Assembly: GCA_022822215.1 (NCBI GenBank)
Contig: JAJECD010000194.1
Coordinates: forward strand, 1-32,733
From: Candidatus Poribacteria bacterium
GTDB lineage: Bacteria > Poribacteria > WGA-4E > WGA-3G
Direction of reading: 5' to 3'
DNA: 32,733 bases
In this document: positions 18,048-26,499 of the stretch, one piece after another
Layout of the letters: each line of letters starts with the position of its first letter
How positions within the stretch are numbered: the stretch's first letter is position 1
Notes under the pieces: model-generated
What the model saw: only the letters and a program-made list of their open reading frames with translations
The model's database searches: none
Told to the model about the DNA's origin: nothing
Translations under genes and position numbers: made by a program

Positions 18048-18076
18048 TTGACATTAGACCGCAAAAGTGGTATCAT
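18048..18076 (+). promoter_or_regulatory. sigma70-like promoter TTGACA-N17-TATCAT upstream of nuoD
   Basis: -35 18048-18053, -10 18071-18076, 17-nt spacer. Confidence 0.7.
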
Positions 18077-18133
18077 ATATACGGCAAACAGATAGGTATT
18101 GATAACAACTTCGAGTTTCGTAAAACCCGCATT

Positions 18134-19339
18134 ATGGAAACAACACAACAGACTGAAAGCAAAATTATCGAACTAAAACCGTTCGCCGATGAGATGGTTG
18201 TAAACATGGGACCTCAGCATCCCAGTACACACGGTGTGTTACGCTTGGAGTTGAAGTTAGATGGCGAGGTCGTCCGTGAAGCGATCCCCCATATCGGTTA
18301 CCTACACCGCTGTTTCGAGAAACATTCCGAAAACCTCTCTTATCCCCAAATCATTCCGTTTACCGACCGGATGGATTACATAGCGGCGATGAACCAGAAT
18401 TGGGGATTCTGTCTCGCTGTCGAAAAGTTATTGGAAACGGACGAAAGCCGGAATTTCGAGGTGCCAGAACGTGCGGAATACTTACGCGTGCTTATCTGTG
18501 AATTAAACCGCATCGCCAGTCATCTCCTCTCTTTCGGAACCTATGGAATGGATCTCGGTGCATTTACACCGTTCCTTTATGCCTTTCGCGACCGGGAGCG
18601 ATTGCTCCTCCTTTTCGAGAAGGTATGTGGTGCCCGACTCACCTATAACTACGTCCGTATCGGGGGTGTCTCTGAAATCATACCCCTGGAACCCGGTTCT
18701 ATTACCGAGCAGAATTATTTGGACGAGGTAGAAGCATTTTTAGACTATTTTGAACCGAAAATTGATGAGTATAACGAACTCCTGACAAAAAACAGTATTT
18801 TCACAGAACGCACCACCGAAGTTGCCGTTATGTCGGCAGACATGGCACTTAGTTATGGCGCGACGGGCCCCAACCTTCGCGGGTCTGGGGTAGATTGGGA
18901 TCTCCGAAGAGACGAACCTTACTCCATCTATGACAGATTTGACTTTGATGTGCCTGTCGCTGTAGATGTCCCAGAATTAGGTGCTGTCGTCGGGGACTGT
19001 TGGTGTCGGTACAAAATCCGTATGGACGAAATGAAGGAATCTGTCCGAATTGTCCGACAGATTTTGGCGGAAGGACTCCCGGACGGGCCCGTTATGGCAG
19101 ATTTAAAAGCCGTCCGTCCACCAAAAGGCGAGATCTATTTTCGGAGTGAAGCACCCCGCGGTGAACTCGGCTTCTATATTGTTAGCGACGGTACCCCGAA
19201 GCCAGTCCGTGTGAAGGGACGCTCTCCCTGTTTTAGTGCCTTGAGTGTGATGCAGGAACTCAGTCGCGGTTTGATGGTCGCAGATATTATCGCCATCATC
19301 GGCAGTATTGATATTGTGATGGGAGAAGTTGACCGGTAA
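18134..19339 (+). CDS. nuoD: NADH-quinone oxidoreductase subunit D (49 kDa subunit)
   Basis: VNMGPQHPSTHGVLRLELKLDGEVV...GYLHRCFEK...RMDYIAAMNQNWGFCLAVEKLL...IIGSIDIVMGEVDR. Confidence 0.97.
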   Translation: METTQQTESKIIELKPFADEMVVNMGPQHPSTHGVLRLELKLDGEVVREAIPHIGYLHRCFEKHSENLSYPQIIPFTDRMDYIAAMNQNWGFCLAVEKLLETDESRNFEVPERAEYLRVLICELNRIASHLLSFGTYGMDLGAFTPFLYAFRDRERLLLLFEKVCGARLTYNYVRIGGVSEIIPLEPGSITEQNYLDEVEAFLDYFEPKIDEYNELLTKNSIFTERTTEVAVMSADMALSYGATGPNLRGSGVDWDLRRDEPYSIYDRFDFDVPVAVDVPELGAVVGDCWCRYKIRMDEMKESVRIVRQILAEGLPDGPVMADLKAVRPPKGEIYFRSEAPRGELGFYIVSDGTPKPVRVKGRSPCFSALSVMQELSRGLMVADIIAIIGSIDIVMGEVDR

Positions 19340-19365
19340 ACGTGCTTGTTAGATAAGGAGATTGG

Positions 19366-20634
19366 ATGTCGGATTTTAGGGCGATGCTTGCAGGTTTCCC
19401 AAATTTCAATGCCTCTGAAAGTTTCTTTCCGAATATAAACTTGCAAGACGGGCTCAATTGGGCAGAGGAATTTATACAGAACGTCGTGCTCCCGCGATTG
19501 CCGGAAGCCGTCGCTTCGCATTTCCCTGTGGAGTTAGGCACGGTCCTCGTTATGTTTGGATGTGCCGGCATCTTCGTCGCAGTGGTACCACTACTTCCTT
19601 TGGTATTGGTGCTTGCAGAACGAAAAGTTGCCGCCCGTTTTCAGAACCGAACGGGTCCCATGCGCGTCGGACCCTGGGGTGTCCTGCAAACGTTAGCAGA
19701 CGGTGTTAAACTCCTCTTCAAAGAGGATTTTATCCCACCCCAAGGCGACAAATTCCTTTTCTTACTCGCTCCCTATGTCATTTTCGCCTGCTCCTTCGCT
19801 GTTTTTGCTGCGATTCCGTTCGGACAAAATATATTGGTGAGCGACTTTAATATCGGCATCTTCTACATCATGGCGATCTCCTCGGTCATCGTCATGGGGG
19901 TAATTATGGCGGGTTGGTCATCAAATAGCAAATGGTCACTCTTGGGGTCGCTCCGCTCCGCCGCCCAGATTGTTAGCTACGAAATCCCACTCGGTCTCTC
20001 CATCCTAACAGTCGTCATGCTCGTTGAAAGCTTGAGCATGTCAGAGATTGTGGCGAGCCAATCTAACGGTGTTTTCAGTTGGTTGATCTTCCGAACCCCC
20101 TTTACCTTTATCGCATTCTTTATCTTCTTTATATCTGGAATTGCCGAAGTAAACCGGACACCGTTTGATTTGCCCGAAGCCGAGTCTGAAATCGTTGCCG
20201 GTTTCCATACCGAGTATAGCGGAATGCGCTTCGCACTCTTCTTTATCGCTGAATACGCGAATATGTTCGCCGTGAGCGCAATTGCTGTGACCCTTTTCCT
20301 CGGGGGTTGGGAAGGCGCATTGCCGGGTTACGATATTATCGGTGGACTCCCCGGTTTTGTTATAAAAACATTGGCACTCGTCTTTTTGATGATGTGGTTG
20401 AGATGGACGTTGCCGCGCTTGCGAGTCGATCAGCTGATGAATCTCTGCTGGAAATACTTCATTCCGATTGCCTTCTTTAACATCTTAGGCACCGGCATCT
20501 GGGGACTCATTTTCCCAGAGGATACCCTGGTCAGTACTGGCATTAGCTGCGCTATTATCTACATCGGGCTTATCGCGGCGTATAAAATGGCTGGACGGAC
20601 TTTCGCCGAGAGACCAGCACCACAACCGAGTTAG
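19366..20634 (+). CDS. nuoH: NADH-quinone oxidoreductase subunit H
   Basis: AERKVAARFQNRTGPMRVGPWGVLQTLADGVKLLFKEDFIP...AEVNRTPFDLPEAESEIVAGFHTEYSGMRFALFFIAEYANM; ~50-aa N-terminal extension. Confidence 0.97.
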   Translation: MSDFRAMLAGFPNFNASESFFPNINLQDGLNWAEEFIQNVVLPRLPEAVASHFPVELGTVLVMFGCAGIFVAVVPLLPLVLVLAERKVAARFQNRTGPMRVGPWGVLQTLADGVKLLFKEDFIPPQGDKFLFLLAPYVIFACSFAVFAAIPFGQNILVSDFNIGIFYIMAISSVIVMGVIMAGWSSNSKWSLLGSLRSAAQIVSYEIPLGLSILTVVMLVESLSMSEIVASQSNGVFSWLIFRTPFTFIAFFIFFISGIAEVNRTPFDLPEAESEIVAGFHTEYSGMRFALFFIAEYANMFAVSAIAVTLFLGGWEGALPGYDIIGGLPGFVIKTLALVFLMMWLRWTLPRLRVDQLMNLCWKYFIPIAFFNILGTGIWGLIFPEDTLVSTGISCAIIYIGLIAAYKMAGRTFAERPAPQPS

Positions 20635-20734
20635 GATTTTTAATCCATGAGCAATGAAGAGGCGTTTTTTATAGAGACAAAGGACGTAGTCCGCACCTAA
20701 ACCGACCTCACCGAACCGCAAGGAAAATTAAAAG

Positions 20735-21457
20735 ATGGACAAATACATACGAAACATCTACAGAGGTGTTTATACCGTTCTCGTAGGAATGCGGCTGACA
20801 ATCAGGCAGTTCTTTGAACCGAACGTCACACATCAATACCCGTATGAACACGACTATGAGAAGAAACGCAACGTTCGAGAGATCCCTAAAGGGTACCGCG
20901 GGCAGCTTTACAATCGGATTGAAGACTGTATCGGATGTAAAAAATGTGAGATGATTTGCCCAGTTGATTGCATTACGATTACTGGCACCAAACTCCCGAA
21001 AGGCGAACAGCTGTGGGATAGCATGAACATCGTGCACCTCAAAGACGGACGAGAAGTGATTGGTATCATTGAAGGCGATGACAAAAAGATAAAAGCCGCA
21101 GATTCAATAACTGTTACGAATATCTCCTCTCGCCAAGGGGCCCAGGAAGTTATAGACCGCCTTGAGCCATCAGGTGTTGAGAATCGAACCGAGACCTTTT
21201 CCAATGACGAAGTATCGCGTGTGGTCACCCGAAATCCTGTTGTTTTTTATTTGGATCAGTTCGATATTGATATGTCCCTCTGTATGTATTGTGGACTTTG
21301 CACGGAAGTCTGCCCAACAGAATGCCTTACCATGAAGGATACACTCGAAGGCATTGAGTACTCCAAGTTCGACCGGTCAGATTTAATTTTTAAGTTCGAC
21401 AAACAGGAGATGTATACTCATAAAGACGGTAGCGAAGAGGTAGAAGCCGCAGATTAA
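20735..21457 (+). CDS. nuoI: NADH-quinone oxidoreductase subunit I, 2x[4Fe-4S], with long inter-cluster insertion
   Basis: CIGCKKCEMICPVDC and CMYCGLCTEVCPTEC separated by ~106 residues; position between nuoH and nuoJ. Confidence 0.9.
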   Translation: MDKYIRNIYRGVYTVLVGMRLTIRQFFEPNVTHQYPYEHDYEKKRNVREIPKGYRGQLYNRIEDCIGCKKCEMICPVDCITITGTKLPKGEQLWDSMNIVHLKDGREVIGIIEGDDKKIKAADSITVTNISSRQGAQEVIDRLEPSGVENRTETFSNDEVSRVVTRNPVVFYLDQFDIDMSLCMYCGLCTEVCPTECLTMKDTLEGIEYSKFDRSDLIFKFDKQEMYTHKDGSEEVEAAD

Positions 21458-21484
21458 CATTGAGAAATTTGCTCAAAACCAGCA

Positions 21485-21508
21485 GCACTGCAACAACGGC
21501 AGCAGTGC
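21485..21508 (+). repeat. intergenic hairpin GCACTGC-AACAACGGCA-GCAGTGC between nuoI and nuoJ
   Basis: Perfect 7-bp stem; loop AACAACGGCA resembles the GACAACGGA loops at 10572 and 22510. Confidence 0.55.
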
Positions 21509-21571
21509 GGACCTAAAAAAAGGATCTGCATGCCAACGAATCCAGATAATTCGCTTGCGTCAGTTTAAAAA

Positions 21572-22093
21572 ATGGAATTTACACTTAGAACTTTTATTTT
21601 TTACGGTTTCGCGCTTACGACAATCGCTTCAGCGCTCGTCGTCGTCACAGTGCGAAACATTGTTCACGCAGCGTTTTCGCTCATGGTGACGCTTTTCGGC
21701 GTTGCCGGGCTTTACGTCTTTTTACAGGCTGACTTCCTCGCCGCAACGCAGGTAATTGTCTACGTCGGTGGTATACTTGTTCTCATTCTATTCGGGGTCA
21801 TGATGACAAGTGGTCGCTTAGAGATGCGCATTCATATTGAACGCGGGCAGCTCCTACTTGGCGGTGTGGTTGCCTTGGCACTCCTCATGCTGCTCTTGAC
21901 AGTCATTGCGAATACACCCGCATGGAAGAACCTTACTGATGACGGAACCGAACTGCCACCGACAACCGAACGTATCGGTGAACTGATCCTTAATGGACCC
22001 TTTCTCCTACCATTCGAGGTCGTCTCCGTGCTATTGTTGGTCGCGCTAATCGGAGCCACCCTAATTTCCCGAAAGGAGGTTAGGGACGAATGA
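21572..22093 (+). CDS. nuoJ: NADH-quinone oxidoreductase subunit J
   Basis: VRNIVHAAFSLMVTLFGVAGLYVFLQADFLAATQVIVYVGGILVLILFGVMMT. Confidence 0.95.
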   Translation: MEFTLRTFIFYGFALTTIASALVVVTVRNIVHAAFSLMVTLFGVAGLYVFLQADFLAATQVIVYVGGILVLILFGVMMTSGRLEMRIHIERGQLLLGGVVALALLMLLLTVIANTPAWKNLTDDGTELPPTTERIGELILNGPFLLPFEVVSVLLLVALIGATLISRKEVRDE

Positions 22094-22398
22094 CCTTACA
22101 ACACTATCTCGTCATCAGTGCTATTCTGTTCACGCTCGGTATTTTTGCTGTCTTAACCCGCCGGAACGCTATTAGCATTTTGATGGGTATTGAACTTATT
22201 CTCAACTCGTGTAATCTTAACTTTGCAGCGTTCGCGCGTTTTATGACACCACCAGAGGACATCAGTGGACAGATCATCGCAATTTTTGGGATCGTGCTTG
22301 CCGCCGCAGAAGCCGCTGTCTTTTTAGCAATTATTCTCGCTATCTACCGCGAATTCGGTAGCATCCGTCCTGATGAAGTGGACACTTTAAAAGGTTAA
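22090..22398 (+). CDS. nuoK: NADH-quinone oxidoreductase subunit K
   Basis: ISILMGIELILNSCNLNFAAFAR...IIAIFGIVLAAAEAAVFLAIILAIYR; 4-bp overlap with nuoJ. Confidence 0.97.
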   Translation: MTLQHYLVISAILFTLGIFAVLTRRNAISILMGIELILNSCNLNFAAFARFMTPPEDISGQIIAIFGIVLAAAEAAVFLAIILAIYREFGSIRPDEVDTLKG

Positions 22399-22410
22399 CT
22401 TTTTACCGAT

Positions 22411-22541
22411 AATTTCTGAGCTGCCCTCCGTTGCCAAGGCAGCTTTAGAATGCTTAAGAAACCTTTTTGAACAGCAGACAGGTTCTGTAACCAATTGTAG
22501 ATCGGTGTTGACAACGGAAACACCGCCCCGGAGCAATAGTT
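22411..22541 (+). repeat. paired-hairpin intergenic element, copy 2 (hairpins 22419-22444 and 22503-22525)
   Basis: AGCTGCC-CTCCGTTGCCAA-GGCAGCT and CGGTGTT-GACAACGGA-AACACCG in opposite orientation, linked by ~58 nt matching copy 1. Boundaries approximate. Confidence 0.7.
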
Positions 22542-22547
22542 AAAAAT

Positions 22548-24758
22548 ATGGTTGTACTCTTAATAAGTCTCATCTTGCTCTGTCCCCTCGCTGCCTTCGC
22601 GATCTTCGGACTTTTGGGCTTAGCGAAACGGAGTTTCCCGCGACAAGATTACCTATCCACAGCAGCGATGCTCATCGCACTCGTCTGCTCGCTTTTACTC
22701 TTGCAAGAGGTAGTCCCCGACCCAGAACCGCATACTGTTCAGTGGCTTTCGCTCGGTAGTGTTACCTTCTCGATGGGCTTTTACCTCGATAGCGTCACCG
22801 CAATCATGTTGATTGTTGTCACACTCGTCAGCAGCCTCGTCCATATCTTCTCCATGGGCTACATGCACGGCGATCCGAGGTATCCACGGTTTTTTGCTTT
22901 CCTCTCGCTCTTCTCCTTTTCGATGCTCTTCCTGGTTGTGTCAGATAACCTACTCGGTATCTATATCGGTTGGGAACTCGTCGGTCTCTGCTCCTATCTG
23001 CTCATCGGTTTCTGGTTTGAAAAGGACTCCGCAGCGGACGCCTGCAAAAAGGCGTTTCTGACGACGCGCGTCGGCGATGTCGGTATGTTCATCGGCATGA
23101 TGATGCTGTTCACTAAATTCGATACGCTTTCACTCTACGGAGAAGGCGGTATTTTCGCCCAAGCCGCTGTGCAACTCAACACAGGTGATATGATATGGCT
23201 CTCTATTGCCGGTGTCCTCATTTTCTGTGGCGCAGTCGGTAAATCCGCACAAGTCCCACTCCACACTTGGTTGCCCGATGCGATGGAAGGTCCTACACCC
23301 GTTAGTGCGCTGATTCACGCCGCGACAATGGTCGCTGCAGGTGTGTATCTCACGGCGCGGATGTTCCCAATTTTGACAGAAACCTCATCTCTGGTCATCG
23401 CCTATATCGGCGGTATTACCGCGATCATCGCTGCCACTATCGCTATCGTCCGCTTTGACATCAAGCGGGTCTTGGCATACTCCACAGTCAGCCAACTCGG
23501 ATACATGATGCTTGGGATCGGTGTAGGCAGTTACGTCGCTGGACTCTTTCACCTCACAACACACGCTTTTTTCAAGGCACTGCTCTTCCTCGGTTCTGGC
23601 AGTGTTATCCACGCTTTCCACGCAATGCATGGACACGGGCATGACGATGAACACGATGCACATGGACACGATCACGATGAGGATCACGGTTCAGAACATG
23701 TGCTCGGCTCTGAGATTCCACCGGACCAAGATATGCGGAATATGGGCGGACTCCGCCATAAGATGCCGATTACTTTCATAACGATGCTCATCGCAACGCT
23801 GTCTATCTCTGGTGTCCCATTTATCTTCTCCGGTTTCTGGAGTAAAGACGCAATCTTAGCTGGTGTACTGGGACGCGCAATGGAATGGAACTCCGTCCAC
23901 CATTATCTCCTGTTCGGCATGGCACTCTTTGCCGCTGGGATTACGGCGTTCTATATGTTCCGTCTCATTTTCATGACCTTTTTCGGTGAACCGCGTAATC
24001 AAGAGATGCACGACATGGCACACGAGTCTCCTAAAAGCATGACCGTGCCGCTCCTCGTCTTGGCTGTCCTGAGTTTTCCGGTCGTCAACACCCTCTGGTT
24101 CAACGCCGATTACGTTAAACCGCCAGAACAACCGCATTTACATGCCCCAGCACATGCGCACGTTTCACCCGATAGCAAAGTCGGTGAAGCCGGTCTCACT
24201 TTTTCACTCTTCGGAATTTCGGAAGCCGTTGCAGCAGAAGAAGGGGCAGACGGCACACACGGCGCACACGGAGATGACGCACATCACGGACACGGTCCCG
24301 CACACACCATTGCGATGGTCTTATCTATCATCGTCGCAGGGTTAGGTATACTGCTGTCATGGCTGTTCTACCATAGACGTACCTTGTCTGCTGAGTCTGT
24401 CGCAACGACTTTCCGTCCACTTTATACGCTTTTCTGGCACAAATACTATTTTGACGAGTTCTACAACGGTGTCTTAGTCGCCGTAACAGTATGGAAATCT
24501 CGACTCTTTGCCCAATTTGACGGAACTATCGTTGACGGCATCGTCAACGGGGTCGGAACGGTGACGCGAGACATACTCGCCGTATTCGTCGGCGTTTTTG
24601 ATAACCGTATTGTTGACGGTCTCGTCAATCGCGTTGCTGAGGTTACATGGTCTATCGGTGGAAGAGTCCGACAAATTCAGACAGGCGCGATTCAGACATA
24701 TCTCTTCGTCGTACTGGCAGGCATCGTGTTGTTAATCTTAATTTTCCGGGCGTTGTAA
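22548..24758 (+). CDS. nuoL: NADH-quinone oxidoreductase subunit L, with His-rich insertions
   Basis: FYLDSVTAIMLIVVTLVSSLVHIFSMGYMHGD...GWELVGLCSYLLIGFW...KSAQVPLHTWLPDAMEGPTPVSALIHAATMVAAGVYL. Confidence 0.97.
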   Translation: MVVLLISLILLCPLAAFAIFGLLGLAKRSFPRQDYLSTAAMLIALVCSLLLLQEVVPDPEPHTVQWLSLGSVTFSMGFYLDSVTAIMLIVVTLVSSLVHIFSMGYMHGDPRYPRFFAFLSLFSFSMLFLVVSDNLLGIYIGWELVGLCSYLLIGFWFEKDSAADACKKAFLTTRVGDVGMFIGMMMLFTKFDTLSLYGEGGIFAQAAVQLNTGDMIWLSIAGVLIFCGAVGKSAQVPLHTWLPDAMEGPTPVSALIHAATMVAAGVYLTARMFPILTETSSLVIAYIGGITAIIAATIAIVRFDIKRVLAYSTVSQLGYMMLGIGVGSYVAGLFHLTTHAFFKALLFLGSGSVIHAFHAMHGHGHDDEHDAHGHDHDEDHGSEHVLGSEIPPDQDMRNMGGLRHKMPITFITMLIATLSISGVPFIFSGFWSKDAILAGVLGRAMEWNSVHHYLLFGMALFAAGITAFYMFRLIFMTFFGEPRNQEMHDMAHESPKSMTVPLLVLAVLSFPVVNTLWFNADYVKPPEQPHLHAPAHAHVSPDSKVGEAGLTFSLFGISEAVAAEEGADGTHGAHGDDAHHGHGPAHTIAMVLSIIVAGLGILLSWLFYHRRTLSAESVATTFRPLYTLFWHKYYFDEFYNGVLVAVTVWKSRLFAQFDGTIVDGIVNGVGTVTRDILAVFVGVFDNRIVDGLVNRVAEVTWSIGGRVRQIQTGAIQTYLFVVLAGIVLLILIFRAL

Positions 24759-24770
24759 GGATGGACTTGT

Positions 24771-24947
24771 ATGGTATTACTGAAATTGCTTCCGTTTTTT
24801 GGACCGCTGTTCGGTTTTTTTATCGCTTGGCTTTTTGTGCGCCATCCGAACTTTGAAACGCGGCGTAAGAGAGCACAGATATTGCTTGTACTCGCTCCGA
24901 TTGTGTTCCCAGCACTCTTGCTTGTAGGCTATTTGATTTTCCAATAA
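24771..24947 (+). CDS. 58-aa membrane protein between nuoL and nuoM (absent from supplied ORF track)
   Basis: MVLLKLLPFFGPLFGFFIAWLFVRHPNFETRRKRAQILLVLAPIVFPALLLVGYLIFQ*; two hydrophobic segments around a basic loop; 12 bp after nuoL stop and 24 bp before nuoM. Confidence 0.65.
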   Translation: MVLLKLLPFFGPLFGFFIAWLFVRHPNFETRRKRAQILLVLAPIVFPALLLVGYLIFQ

Positions 24948-24971
24948 TGGGATAAGGAGGATTCCCACGAG

Positions 24972-26483
24972 ATGTTACTGTCGCTAATGATTTTTATCCC
25001 ATTACTTGGGATGATTGCTGTTTTACTTCTGCCCCGCGAGTCGGAGGAATTGGTTAAACGCGTCACGCTTCTTTTTACGCTCATTCCCCTCGCACTCGCA
25101 GTCGCTCTATTCATATCCTACGACCGCTCGGCTGCAGGAACGCAGTACGTCGTCAATATCCCTTGGATTCAGGCGTTTAATATCCAATATCACATCGGTA
25201 TCGACGGTCTGAGTGTTACGCTGCTGCTCCTCACTGCCCTTTTAGGTCCCATCTGTGTTATTGCTTCGTGGCGCAACATCGAAAAAGGCATCAAGGCGTA
25301 TATGGCGTTGTTCCTGTTGCTTGAGACCGGGATGTTAGGCTTTTTCGCTGCGTTGGATCTCTTCCTCTTTTACGTCTTCTTTGAACTCACACTCTTGCCG
25401 ATGTATTTCCTTATCGGTGTCTGGGGTGGACCGCGGCGTGAATACGCTGCGATTAAGTTTTTCCTTTATACCCTCTTTGGTAGTGTACTGATGCTGGTCG
25501 CCATGATCGCAGTTTACCTCAACAGCGGCGCACCGGGAGCGCGGACATTTGACATCCCAACGCTCATTACCTTAGCAGCGACTGAAGGACATGCCCTGAA
25601 CAACCTAAACTTCCAAATCTGGGCTTTCCTCGGCTTCTTTATCGGATTTGCCGTAAAAGTGCCGATCTTCCCGTTCCACACATGGCTCCCTGACGCACAC
25701 GTTGAAGCACCGACTGCAATTAGTGTCATCCTTGCAGGCATCCTGCTAAAAATGGGAACTTACGGACTGGTACGGGTCAACATGGCAATGTTTCCACAAG
25801 GTATGGACTTTTTCTGTAACGGCACCGGCACTTGGGGTAACAGTTTAGCACTGCTCGGATTCATTAATATCGTCTACGGCTCTTTCTGCGCCTTGGCACA
25901 AACCGACTTCAAGAAATTGGTGGCGTACTCGAGTATCGGACACATGGGCTTCGTCATATTAGGGCTTGCCGCTCGAAATACAGAAGGTATCACCGGCGCG
26001 ATTCTCCAGATGTTCAACCACGGGGTCATCAGCGGGATGCTCTTCCTGCTCGTCGGTGTTCTTTACGACAGAGCACACCATCGTGAGATTAATGGGTTCG
26101 GTGGTCTCGGCGCGAAAATGCCAGTCTACACCGGTATTACCACACTCGCGTTCATGGCATCTTTGGGACTGCCCGGCTTGAGCGGGTTCGTCGGGGAAGC
26201 ACTCTCTTTACTCGGTGCTTACGACAAATTCAAAATGCTAACCATCTTATCAACGATCGGGATTGTTGTCGGTGCAGCCTATTTCCTCTGGACGCTCCAA
26301 CGCGTCTTCTTAGGAACACTCAACCCAAAATATGAAGCACTCCCTGAAATCAACGGACGCGAAATTTTGACATTGGCACCGCTCGGTATCCTCACGATTG
26401 TACTCGGCATCTGGCCCAACTTCGCCATTGATATGTTCAGAGAGTCGGTTACTAACCTCGTCAACGTGCTACAGGCGATATAG
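24972..26483 (+). CDS. nuoM: NADH-quinone oxidoreductase subunit M
   Basis: IGIDGLSVTLLLLTALLGPICV...FFELTLLPMYFLIGVWGG...VKVPIFPFHTWLPDAHVEAPTAISVILAGILLKMGTYG. Confidence 0.97.
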   Translation: MLLSLMIFIPLLGMIAVLLLPRESEELVKRVTLLFTLIPLALAVALFISYDRSAAGTQYVVNIPWIQAFNIQYHIGIDGLSVTLLLLTALLGPICVIASWRNIEKGIKAYMALFLLLETGMLGFFAALDLFLFYVFFELTLLPMYFLIGVWGGPRREYAAIKFFLYTLFGSVLMLVAMIAVYLNSGAPGARTFDIPTLITLAATEGHALNNLNFQIWAFLGFFIGFAVKVPIFPFHTWLPDAHVEAPTAISVILAGILLKMGTYGLVRVNMAMFPQGMDFFCNGTGTWGNSLALLGFINIVYGSFCALAQTDFKKLVAYSSIGHMGFVILGLAARNTEGITGAILQMFNHGVISGMLFLLVGVLYDRAHHREINGFGGLGAKMPVYTGITTLAFMASLGLPGLSGFVGEALSLLGAYDKFKMLTILSTIGIVVGAAYFLWTLQRVFLGTLNPKYEALPEINGREILTLAPLGILTIVLGIWPNFAIDMFRESVTNLVNVLQAI

Positions 26484-26499
26484 GAGGTTTTTGTCCGGT

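Noticed and set aside
20647-20700. 17-codon ORF between nuoH and nuoI (MSNEEAFFIETKDVVRT)
   Set aside because: Too short and no clear Shine-Dalgarno; cannot be distinguished from chance.
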